From the NCBI RefSeq assembly GCF_900176375.1, contig NZ_FWYF01000002.1:284161-348160 (forward strand): a stretch of DNA of 64,000 bases. Reading direction: 5' to 3'. The notes beneath the pieces are model-generated. The model had not been told where the DNA came from, made no database searches, and saw nothing but the letters and a program-made list of their open reading frames with translations. Of the stretch, positions 18,153 to 25,349 are shown in pieces. Numbering within the stretch: position 1 is the first letter of the stretch; every line of letters starts with the position of its first letter. Source of the stretch: Reichenbachiella faecimaris. GTDB taxonomy: Bacteria; Bacteroidota; Bacteroidia; Cytophagales; Cyclobacteriaceae. A program made the position numbers and the translations under genes.

Positions 18153-19620
18153 ACTGAAAGCACTATTACTGTTTTTACTGATACTCGGCTCTGCAAAGCT
18201 TGGCCAGGTTTATGGACAATCCGGGATTTCCCTGTATCATCTTACCAATAGTACCTATCAAGGCAATAATTATAACCCTGCATTCTTCCCTGAAGGCAAG
18301 ACTTTTATAGGGCTTCCTGTAATCTCTGGAGTCATGGTTGATTTCAATAGCAGAATCAATTATGAAAATGCTATTACAACAAATGAAAATGGTGATAGAG
18401 AGTGGGACATTGACAATTTTGTTAATAATGCTAAGAAAAAAAACTATGTGAGCTTAGAAGCAGAAATATCCACACTTCATGTAGGTTGGAGAAAATCACC
18501 CACTCAGGGCTACTCCATTTTTATTAGAGAACGAATCGGAGCACGTGGTTTTTATGGTGGTAATCTAGTAAATACGCTTTGGCATGGGAATACCAGTATC
18601 GTAGGAGATGAAATTGATTTGAGCAGAACTGCAATAGATGTCAGGTACTACAGAGAATACGGTTTTGGCATTTGGAAAAGCATACCCAATAGAGGTATCA
18701 ACATAGGTGTGCGTCTAAAATTTTTGAATGGAATGATCAGTGCAGTCACTGACAATAAATTTGAAGGAACTATTGGATTTGAACCAGGCACTTATCAAGC
18801 CAATTTTGATTTGAATGGTGCTACGGTCAACACCTCTGGTTTAAATATCCTTGACAGCAATGATCTCAGCTCTCATTTGATTAGCAATGGAAACCTTGGC
18901 GCAGGTATAGACATAGGTGCCCATTGGAAAATTACCAGAGAATTATCAGCAGCCGTCTCTGTAAATGATCTTGGCTTTATTAATTGGAAAGTTGACCCAG
19001 AAAATCACCAACTGGCTGACACTACCTTCCGATTTGAGGGAATTAATTTGTCTGACGTAGGAAATTTTGAAGAGGCATATCTTGATTCCCTCAAAAACAG
19101 AATTCAGGACACTACATTTAACAACTCATATACCACAGGCCTTAATACCACTTCTTATGCGAGTTTGATGTACCAGTTAACTCCCAATGATCGTTTCACG
19201 GGTTCTATTGCGGCACATATTGTACGTGGCAATTTTAGAATGATCTATTCTGCAGCCTACACTAGGAAAGTGGGGCGTGTCCTAGATGTCTCAGCTAATG
19301 TTTCAAGAATTCCGCAACAGGGCATAGACCTTGGGCTCGCTGCCGCTGTTAACTTCGGCGCCTGCCAAATCTATATGGCCTCTGACAAACTGCTAAGAAT
19401 TTGGGATGTAACTAAAATAGATGCAGTAGATTTCAGATTTGGCTTGAATCTGGTGTTTAGGGGTGGTGGTAAATCTCCTAAGGATGACAATAGTGATTTG
19501 ATGCACCCATCCCCTTATGGTAAAAAAGAAAAAGTGGAAAAAAGTGATGGTATTTACTGGATCATCCGAAAGCAAAAACCTCGTCCAGTGTACGAAAAGA
19601 CGAAGTTTAGAGACACTTAA
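18142..19620 (+). CDS. DUF5723 family outer-membrane protein
   Basis: A 492-residue protein with a signal peptide (cleavage probably after VYGQ, about residue 26). It has the DUF5723 hallmarks: LYHLTNSTYQGNNYNPAFFP near the N-terminus and alternating polar/hydrophobic strands through the body, ending in a FRFGLNLVF-type strand. This suggests a beta-barrel in the outer membrane, related to the PorV/FadL-like proteins of Bacteroidota. The role is unknown. The C-terminal 40 residues are charged and would project from the barrel. It overlaps the upstream gene by 11 nt and its stop codon interlocks with that of the convergent HisA-like gene. Confidence 0.85.
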   Translation: MNFKLKALLLFLLILGSAKLGQVYGQSGISLYHLTNSTYQGNNYNPAFFPEGKTFIGLPVISGVMVDFNSRINYENAITTNENGDREWDIDNFVNNAKKKNYVSLEAEISTLHVGWRKSPTQGYSIFIRERIGARGFYGGNLVNTLWHGNTSIVGDEIDLSRTAIDVRYYREYGFGIWKSIPNRGINIGVRLKFLNGMISAVTDNKFEGTIGFEPGTYQANFDLNGATVNTSGLNILDSNDLSSHLISNGNLGAGIDIGAHWKITRELSAAVSVNDLGFINWKVDPENHQLADTTFRFEGINLSDVGNFEEAYLDSLKNRIQDTTFNNSYTTGLNTTSYASLMYQLTPNDRFTGSIAAHIVRGNFRMIYSAAYTRKVGRVLDVSANVSRIPQQGIDLGLAAAVNFGACQIYMASDKLLRIWDVTKIDAVDFRFGLNLVFRGGGKSPKDDNSDLMHPSPYGKKEKVEKSDGIYWIIRKQKPRPVYEKTKFRDT

Positions 19621-20345
19621 TTTACCGCCACTGCAAATTGATCCATATCGTCAAGTGTAATTTTACCTTCGTAAAAGGCTTTTCCGAAAATCACTCCATA
19701 AACGCCCAAGTCCTGTAGTTTTCTAATATCATCTACATTTCTTATCCCTCCACTGGCGAACAAACAAAGGTTGGGAAATTGATCCAATACACTTTTGTAT
19801 AAGTCAAAAGCTGGCCCTTCCAGTGCGCCTTCCTTAGAAATGTCAGTGGTTTTTAGATATTTCAGTCCTCTAGAATAGAAGTAATCGATATGTTCAAAAA
19901 TGTCAATTTTAGTTCCTTTTTGCCAGCCTCCTACACGAATCAACCCATCGAGTGTATCTGCACCCAGAGCTATTTTTTCTCTTCCGTACGACATCATCCA
20001 AGAACTAAAAAGATCAGCATTATATACAGCAATAGTAGCAGAGGTGATACTTTCTGCTCCATACTCAAATGATTTGGTGATATCTCCATCTGTATGAATC
20101 CCTCCAGAGAAATTAATAGCCATATCAGTGTATCCTGACATCATTTCCAATATGTGATAATTTACAGGCGTACCTTTTTTGGCTCCATCCAAGTCAATCA
20201 AGTGTAATCGATTGATCCCATGATCTTCGAATTGACGAGCAAGATCAACTGGGCTCTGGTCGTATATTTTTCCCGAGGAATAATCTCCTCTGGTGAGTCT
20301 GGTTACTTTGCCGTCTTTGATTGAAATAGAAGGTACTAGCAGCAT
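19617..20345 (-). CDS. HisA-like TIM-barrel protein, probably not a standard HisA
   Basis: The 242-residue TIM barrel aligns along its whole length with HisA, the ProFAR isomerase of histidine synthesis. The DGKVTRLTRGDY and HLIDLDGAKKGTPVNY blocks, GADTLDG (Asp130 at the second catalytic position) and TTDISKEGALEGP are recognisable. However, the first catalytic Asp (Asp7 in E. coli PALDLIDG) is Ser8 here (PSISIKDG). The phosphate-loop GGG is SGG (residues 80-82). No other his gene is nearby. Either the reaction is changed or another residue takes the role. It might be a paralogue of a canonical HisA elsewhere in the genome. The start at 20345 matches the family N-terminus. Confidence 0.8.
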   Translation of the reverse strand: MLLVPSISIKDGKVTRLTRGDYSSGKIYDQSPVDLARQFEDHGINRLHLIDLDGAKKGTPVNYHILEMMSGYTDMAINFSGGIHTDGDITKSFEYGAESITSATIAVYNADLFSSWMMSYGREKIALGADTLDGLIRVGGWQKGTKIDIFEHIDYFYSRGLKYLKTTDISKEGALEGPAFDLYKSVLDQFPNLCLFASGGIRNVDDIRKLQDLGVYGVIFGKAFYEGKITLDDMDQFAVAVN

Positions 20346-20381
20346 ACAGTTTTGAATTACAGGTGAACAAATAAAACTAAA

Positions 20382-20430
20382 GTAGAATTACGCCAGTGCA
20401 TTTCTGGCTTTAAAGAATTGTTAATTCTAC
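20382..20430 (-). promoter_or_regulatory. nested dyad in the leader of the HisA-like gene
   Basis: Outer arms GTAGAATTA (20382-20390) and TAATTCTAC (20422-20430) are perfect 9-bp inverted repeats. Inside them GCCAG (20392-20396) and CTGGC (20404-20408) form a second stem. The 49-nt element lies 36 nt before the start codon of the HisA-like gene and could fold as a two-tier hairpin in its mRNA. No U-tract adjoins it. Confidence 0.45.
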
Positions 20431-20451
20431 AGGCAATGGAATCGAGTTCCT

Positions 20452-20479
20452 AAAACCACCCAAATTAGGAAATGGGCGG
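20452..20479 (-). terminator. terminator of the histidine kinase/response regulator operon
   Basis: On the minus strand CCGCCCA (20479-20473), a 10-nt loop, then TGGGTGG (20462-20456) pair with one G-U, followed by four Us (20455-20452). It lies 18 nt past the response-regulator stop. The G-U is a mismatch in the plus-strand RNA, which supports minus-strand use. Confidence 0.55.
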
Positions 20480-20497
20480 ATACACAATATAAGGAAT

Positions 20498-21190
20498 TTA
20501 CTCCATTTTTACAAGCTTGAAACCTTGTCCATGTACGGTAAGTATATGAACTGATTCTTCCTCTTTGAGGTATTTTCTTAATTTCGCAATATATACATCC
20601 ATACTTCTGGCGTTGAAATAACTATCATCTTTCCAGATTGCCATCAAAGCCACACTTCTATCTAGCGTTTCATTCATGTGGTCACAAAAGAGTTTGAGCA
20701 ACTCATTCTCTCTAGAAGTCAATTTCACTTCACCAGATGGCCTTTCAAGTACGCTCTTGTCGTATCTAAACAACAAATGCCCCAACTGATAAGAGGTAAT
20801 GGCCGATTTACTGTTTCCCCCATTGGTTCTCTTGAGAATGGCTTGGATCCTGAGCAATAATTCTTCCATGCTAAATGGCTTTGTCAGATAATCATCTGCT
20901 CCCAATTTCAACCCTTCAATGGTATCCTCTTTCATCGACTTAGCCGTCAAAAATATCATTGGTGTTTGCTTGTCCATGGCACGAATATCTCTTGCTAAAG
21001 AAAAACCATCCTTTTTGGGCATCATCACATCCAATATGCAGAAATCAAAACTTTCACTTTGGTAAGCTTTAAAACCCGCTTCCCCATCTTGGCACAAAAC
21101 GGTTTCATATCCTTTGAGTTGAAGGTATTCATTGAGAATCTGACCCAGATTTGGGTCGTCTTCTACCAAAAGAATTTTGATTTTGCTCAT
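20498..21190 (-). CDS. OmpR-family response regulator
   Basis: A 230-residue regulator. The receiver domain (1-120) has the acidic pair EDD (10-12), the phosphoacceptor Asp54 in CILDVMMPKKDG, Thr in FLTAK and Lys in LTKPF. The C-terminal winged-helix domain (about 130-228) has the LTSRENELLKLF and RSMDVYIAKLRKYL segments that bind DNA in the OmpR/PhoB class. It follows the histidine kinase gene by 4 nt. The pair resembles RprXY of Bacteroides in order and domain layout, which is inference. Regulated genes cannot be told from sequence. Confidence 0.93.
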   Translation of the reverse strand: MSKIKILLVEDDPNLGQILNEYLQLKGYETVLCQDGEAGFKAYQSESFDFCILDVMMPKKDGFSLARDIRAMDKQTPMIFLTAKSMKEDTIEGLKLGADDYLTKPFSMEELLLRIQAILKRTNGGNSKSAITSYQLGHLLFRYDKSVLERPSGEVKLTSRENELLKLFCDHMNETLDRSVALMAIWKDDSYFNARSMDVYIAKLRKYLKEEESVHILTVHGQGFKLVKME

Positions 21191-21194
21191 CTTG

Positions 21195-22808
21195 TCAATT
21201 ATTTAGTTGATAGGGGAGAAAGACCGTAAACTCGCTCCCTTTCTTTGGTTCGCTGCGCACCTGAATATCTCCTCCATGTGCCTCAACCATATTTTTCACA
21301 TAAGAAAGTCCTAAGCCAAAGCCCTTGACGTCGTGCAAGTTGCCCGTAGGGATTCGATAAAATTTCTCAAAAATCTTAGTCATCACATCTTTGGACATCC
21401 CTATTCCTTTATCCACTATTTTAATCATGATACCCCTGGCGTGATCAATGGTCATCACTTTGATGGAGGGTTGGTCGGCTGAGTATTTGGTTGCATTGTC
21501 CAAAAGATTGTACACAATATTAGTAAGATGCATTTGATCTGCTGTAATCGTTTGATTGATAGCCTGTAAATCCTTAGAAAGAACCCCTCCCTTATTGGTA
21601 ACCTGAATCTGAATATTAGACATCGCGTTTTCTATGATCTCATGAACATTCACTTCTTCGAGTTTCAATTTGAAATCATTTCTTTCGATTACGGCCATTT
21701 GAAGTACTTTTTCTACCTGAAGGCCCAGTCGCTTATTCTCATCATGGATAATCCCCAAATACCTTTCATTCAAACCCTCTGTGTTTTTGACTTGCTCATC
21801 GCGCAGCGCTTCACACGCCAGTGAGACAGTAGATATTGGTGTTTTGAACTCATGAGTCATGTTATTGATGAAATCGTTTTTGATTTCAGACAACTTTTTT
21901 TGTTTGAAAATGGTATGAATGGCATAAGAAAAACAGACCAAAATGATCACTATGAAAATCAGTGAAGACAAAAGCGTGAACCATATTTTTCCTAGCAAAT
22001 ATCTTTGCTGACCTGGGAATCTTACTACCAAATAACCTGCTGCTCCCATGATGTCATTGGGAAACAAGCTTGCTCGTAGATCAGAAGATTGTAGTTCATT
22101 CCTGCTGTCTGCAATTTTCTCTATGGTAAACTTTTCCTCTAGCGGATCGAAGATGCCAAAATCATAAGGCAACTCTATCCCGCGATCCAACAGGCCATTT
22201 CTCAACAACGAATCAGCTTCTATTACGTCTATTCTGCTCTTTAGTGATTTCACACCTGCAAACAACTCATGCATAGCCAGCTGAACATACTCACTTTTTT
22301 TAGCGATTCGCTTGAGCCTTTTTTGATATTCGATATTGTTCGTGATGATGGAGTCCACTTCTCCCTCTTTGATGAATATTTGCTCTTCAGGATTGTCAGA
22401 TGGGGTTTCGGTCAGTTTAATCGAAACGTTTTTGAGCTTGGGATCATCTTTTTCTGAATCAAAGTAAAAACTCAACCACTCTGGCCGCTTGCTGGTGTCC
22501 TTGGCATAATCCTGCACTTGGATCACTTTCTTTTCAAATGTACTTTCAATCAGTTCATATTGAGTCGAGTCATTTTCAGATGGGCTTTTGAAAGCAAAAT
22601 TTGTGTGGAAATTATCAACAGCCACAATCATGGCTTCTTTCTTTTCCAATTTCTCAGCTACCGTGTTTAGCGCATCTTGCACGTCTCTCTTAAAGGCCTC
22701 CTCATTTGCACTTATAATGCTCTCAATCCAATAAACCTGAAAAAACACAAGGCCTACAAGTGAGAGACCCATAGCCACAATCAATCCACGAATTGCCATT
22801 TGATTCAT
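21195..22808 (-). CDS. membrane sensor histidine kinase
   Basis: A 537-residue kinase. TM1 is at about residues 8-27 and TM2 at about 275-300 (LLSSLIFIVIILVCFSYAI), with roughly 245 periplasmic residues between them and no HAMP domain. The dimerisation box NNMTHEFKTPIS carries the phosphorylated His319. The HATPase domain has NLLDNATKYS (N box), DKGIGMS (G1) and GFGLGLSYVK (G2). The periplasmic domain has no family I recognise and probably senses an envelope signal. A TAAATTTG box on the minus strand (22820-22813) is only 4 nt before the ATG. The downstream gene is the cognate regulator. Confidence 0.93.
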   Translation of the reverse strand: MNQMAIRGLIVAMGLSLVGLVFFQVYWIESIISANEEAFKRDVQDALNTVAEKLEKKEAMIVAVDNFHTNFAFKSPSENDSTQYELIESTFEKKVIQVQDYAKDTSKRPEWLSFYFDSEKDDPKLKNVSIKLTETPSDNPEEQIFIKEGEVDSIITNNIEYQKRLKRIAKKSEYVQLAMHELFAGVKSLKSRIDVIEADSLLRNGLLDRGIELPYDFGIFDPLEEKFTIEKIADSRNELQSSDLRASLFPNDIMGAAGYLVVRFPGQQRYLLGKIWFTLLSSLIFIVIILVCFSYAIHTIFKQKKLSEIKNDFINNMTHEFKTPISTVSLACEALRDEQVKNTEGLNERYLGIIHDENKRLGLQVEKVLQMAVIERNDFKLKLEEVNVHEIIENAMSNIQIQVTNKGGVLSKDLQAINQTITADQMHLTNIVYNLLDNATKYSADQPSIKVMTIDHARGIMIKIVDKGIGMSKDVMTKIFEKFYRIPTGNLHDVKGFGLGLSYVKNMVEAHGGDIQVRSEPKKGSEFTVFLPYQLNN

Positions 22809-22861
22809 GCTCCAAATTTACGTTTTAGGAATAGTAACGATTAGTATTTAACCAATTTTAA

Positions 22862-23581
22862 CTACCCTCTTCTATCCAGAAATTCGATAAGTTGAGCCAA
22901 TTGGCTGATTTCTTTTGTTACCTGCTCTGAATGATTGTTTTTCGTTGGATTGTAATACACCTGATCCATGCCAAAATCTCTGGCTCCTTTTATATCAGTC
23001 ATCAAATTGTCCCCAATCATCAATGATTCTTCCACAGCTGCACCCGTATGTTTTATTGCATACTGGTATATCCCAGCGCTTGGTTTTTTATGACCCGCTT
23101 TCTCTGAAGTTATGATTTTATCAAAATACTGACCCAACCCAGAGTACTGCATTTTGATTGATTGCACCTCCTCAAAACCATTAGTTATGATATGAAGATC
23201 AAATTTATCTTTACAATAATCCAACACTTCAAACGCTCCGTCAATAACCTTTTCCTTTTGGGAACACTCCTTTAGGAATTTGGCATTGAGATCTACCAGC
23301 AAATCCTCTGGCATTTTTTTTATATTGGCATCAGCTGCTTCCATGACGATTCTGAATCGATTATTTCTCAGAAAGAACTTATCTATTTTGCCTATTTCTA
23401 GGTCAGCCCAAAGTTTTGTGTTTTCACAAAAGAACACGTCACGAAAAGTAACAGCATCAACTATTCCGTACTTCCCTAGATCGTATCTGTGATATAGATC
23501 AATTAAAGTTTCAGACGCATTGGCGTCCCAGTCCCAAAGTGTATGATCAAGATCAAAGAATAAATATTTATATGATTTCAA
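22862..23581 (-). CDS. YjjG/YfnB family HAD nucleotidase
   Basis: A 239-residue HAD phosphatase. Motif I FFDLDHT (Asp10 nucleophile, Asp12 acid/base), motif II around LHIITNG, the Lys in KAGHKKP (motif III) and motif IV MIGDNLMTDIKGA are all present. The LDHTLWDWDANA start and length match the YjjG family, which dephosphorylates pyrimidine nucleotides including non-canonical ones and cleans the nucleotide pool. The start codon overlaps the stop of the ArsR-type regulator by 4 nt, so translation is coupled. Confidence 0.9.
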   Translation of the reverse strand: MKSYKYLFFDLDHTLWDWDANASETLIDLYHRYDLGKYGIVDAVTFRDVFFCENTKLWADLEIGKIDKFFLRNNRFRIVMEAADANIKKMPEDLLVDLNAKFLKECSQKEKVIDGAFEVLDYCKDKFDLHIITNGFEEVQSIKMQYSGLGQYFDKIITSEKAGHKKPSAGIYQYAIKHTGAAVEESLMIGDNLMTDIKGARDFGMDQVYYNPTKNNHSEQVTKEISQLAQLIEFLDRRG

Positions 23582-23952
23582 TATTGTAATGGCTTTTTAT
23601 TGATGGACAACTCCCTATTTGAATGTAACACTTTGAGTATTTCTAAATCTTTTTGCAATTGTTGATCCTTATTCAAATATTTGAAAATTTGTGATACCAT
23701 ACCCATCACCTCGTCTTTGATCTGATAAAAGACCCACTGATCCTTTTTTCTGGCATTGAGTAATCCTGCATGCTTTAGGTACGTGATATGTCTTGAGGTT
23801 TTGGTTTGTGTAAAATCCAGAACATGCTCGATATCTGAAATGCTTAACTCATTTTCATTGAACAATAAAAACATAATTCTTACACGCGCTTCTTCAGAAA
23901 ATGACTTAAATATCTGAGAACCAAATTGAAGGTTAAAATGCTTTAGCTGCAT
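23578..23952 (-). CDS. ArsR-family winged-helix transcriptional regulator
   Basis: A 124-residue DNA-binding protein of the ArsR/SdpR type. Key regions are SFSEEARVRIMFLLFNENELSISDIEHVL (helices 1-3), FTQTKTSRHITYLKHAGLL (recognition helix, about 46-66) and the beta-wing RKKDQWVFYQI. There is no metal-binding CxC motif in the recognition helix, so metal sensing is unlikely at the classical site. It is the first gene of a two-gene unit with the YjjG-like nucleotidase, and divergent from the gene at 24079, which it might regulate along with itself. Confidence 0.88.
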   Translation of the reverse strand: MQLKHFNLQFGSQIFKSFSEEARVRIMFLLFNENELSISDIEHVLDFTQTKTSRHITYLKHAGLLNARKKDQWVFYQIKDEVMGMVSQIFKYLNKDQQLQKDLEILKVLHSNRELSINKKPLQY

Positions 23953-24078
23953 GGATTCGATATTTTATGTATTGAAAGCGTCTCTGCCAACAAGCAAAGA
24001 TTGCTGAATTATTGTGTAGCTTTGTACGCTTAGAAAACCAACAAGTGCAAATTAGCATTAATTAAAGAAAAAGAATCG

Positions 24079-24705
24079 GTGAAGCACATTTTAGCAGGTC
24101 TCTTCGGAATTATATTCATATTTTTTGCTTTTGTTTCCCAAGGGCAGACTGATCAGAAAATCATACAATTTTCAGGAATTGTACTGGGCGAGGATAGCAC
24201 ATCTGGCGTGCCTGGCGTACATATTTTTGTTCCTAAAGGTGGTCGTGGGACTACATCCAATCCTTATGGTTATTTTTCGATGCCAGTGCTTGAAAAAGAC
24301 AGCTTAATCATCAGTGCAGTAGGCTATGAGAAAATGCATTTGATCATTCCAGAAGGTGCAAGTGAGAGCTATACCGTGATTATAGAATTGTTGCCTGACA
24401 CGACCTTCTTGCCAGAAGTAGAAGTTTATCCATTCCCTACGGAAGAGTTGCTCAAGGAAGCCATTTTGGCCATGGAAGTGCCTTATCAATATCAATATAG
24501 GAACATGCAACAAAGCCTAGATCAGGCCATGCTCAATAAGATGTACAAAAATCTCCCTATGAATGCTGGAAACAATTACAACTACTATGTAAACCAGCAA
24601 ATGGTCACCTATAATGCCCGCTTCCAGACCACCTCTCTTCCCTTGCTCAATCCATTTGCCTGGGGAGAATTCATCAAATCTCTGAAGAAAAGCAAAAAGA
24701 AGTAA
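24079..24705 (+). CDS. secreted protein with carboxypeptidase regulatory-like domain
   Basis: A 208-residue protein from a GTG start. It has a signal peptide (VKHILAGLFG..FVSQG, cleavage about residue 22). A CarboxypepD_reg-like beta-sandwich follows (about 28-118: GIVLGEDSTSGVPGVHIFVP, GTTSNPYGYFSMPV, DSLIISAVGYEKM). The C-terminal half is alpha-helical and basic, ending in KSLKKSKKK. This domain normally begins TonB-dependent receptors, but no barrel follows here. A TAGCTTTG box lies at 24017-24024. A related stand-alone protein is at 48644-49402. Confidence 0.8.
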   Translation: MKHILAGLFGIIFIFFAFVSQGQTDQKIIQFSGIVLGEDSTSGVPGVHIFVPKGGRGTTSNPYGYFSMPVLEKDSLIISAVGYEKMHLIIPEGASESYTVIIELLPDTTFLPEVEVYPFPTEELLKEAILAMEVPYQYQYRNMQQSLDQAMLNKMYKNLPMNAGNNYNYYVNQQMVTYNARFQTTSLPLLNPFAWGEFIKSLKKSKKK

Positions 24706-24708
24706 AGA

Positions 24709-24735
24709 GAAAAGGGGCACGATTTGCCCCTTTTC
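24709..24735. terminator. terminator shared by two convergent genes
   Basis: GAAAAGGGGCA (24709-24719), loop CGATT, TGCCCCTTTTC (24725-24735): an 11-bp perfect hairpin whose A/T ends can serve as the T-tract in either direction. It lies 4 nt after the plus-strand stop and 26 nt from the stop of the minus-strand gene. Confidence 0.75.
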
Positions 24736-24760
24736 ATCAACCAACCGTAAACTATTATCT

Positions 24761-25087
24761 TTATTCTTCGAGCTGATAAATAATCGCCGAACTCGATTCC
24801 ATGATCAAGTTGCTCTGCCCGATCAGCATTCGTAATTTCTGACTACTCGCCTCCTGCATTGGAGTCAATTCGCCAGTCAGAATTAAATTAAAATCTTGAT
24901 CAAATACCTGAACAGGTACTGGACAAGACACACATTCGTCCACTTTCAAATTTTCTGTATCTACGATTTCCAAGATCTGAGTCTTGGCACTTGATTCTGT
25001 ATTTTCATTTTGACCCTCGGAATGAGCTTGAAGAGTAAAACTGAATGTCACCAGGGATAATGCGAGTAAATAGGTGTGCGTTTTCAT
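24761..25087 (-). CDS. small secreted protein of unknown function
   Basis: A 108-residue protein from the ATG at 25087 (MKTHTYLLALSLVTFSF). The frame is open for 15 more codons upstream, but this start gives a clean signal peptide with cleavage about LQAHS. The mature part has ECVSCPVPVQVFD, a CxxC pair that could bind metal or form a disulfide, and a predicted beta-strand pattern (DQDFNLILTGELT). I do not recognise the family. The gene stands alone, ended by the shared terminator. Confidence 0.7.
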   Translation of the reverse strand: MKTHTYLLALSLVTFSFTLQAHSEGQNENTESSAKTQILEIVDTENLKVDECVSCPVPVQVFDQDFNLILTGELTPMQEASSQKLRMLIGQSNLIMESSSAIIYQLEE

Positions 25088-25349
25088 GAGTAATATATTT
25101 TGAGTAATTGACCTTGCCACTTTTGTAACCAATCCAATGCCAACTATTTTAAATTGCTGTTTATCAGTATCTTATGGCAATTATAAGATGAATTCTCATG
25201 TCTCTACTGTTCGCATTTGTACAGAAAATAGGTCAATCTTGTACAGAAAACCTTTTCTTACCTACAGTCGTAGTTAATTTTTCATTTTGATGCTGTGATG
25301 GTTTTTGGCTTTCAGTTATATTGTTGGGTGCAACAAGAAGTTGATAGAC

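Noticed and set aside
25305-25349. TTG start 15 codons upstream for the acyl-CoA synthetase
   Set aside because: The added residues have no family match, while the ATG at 25350 gives the expected N-terminus.
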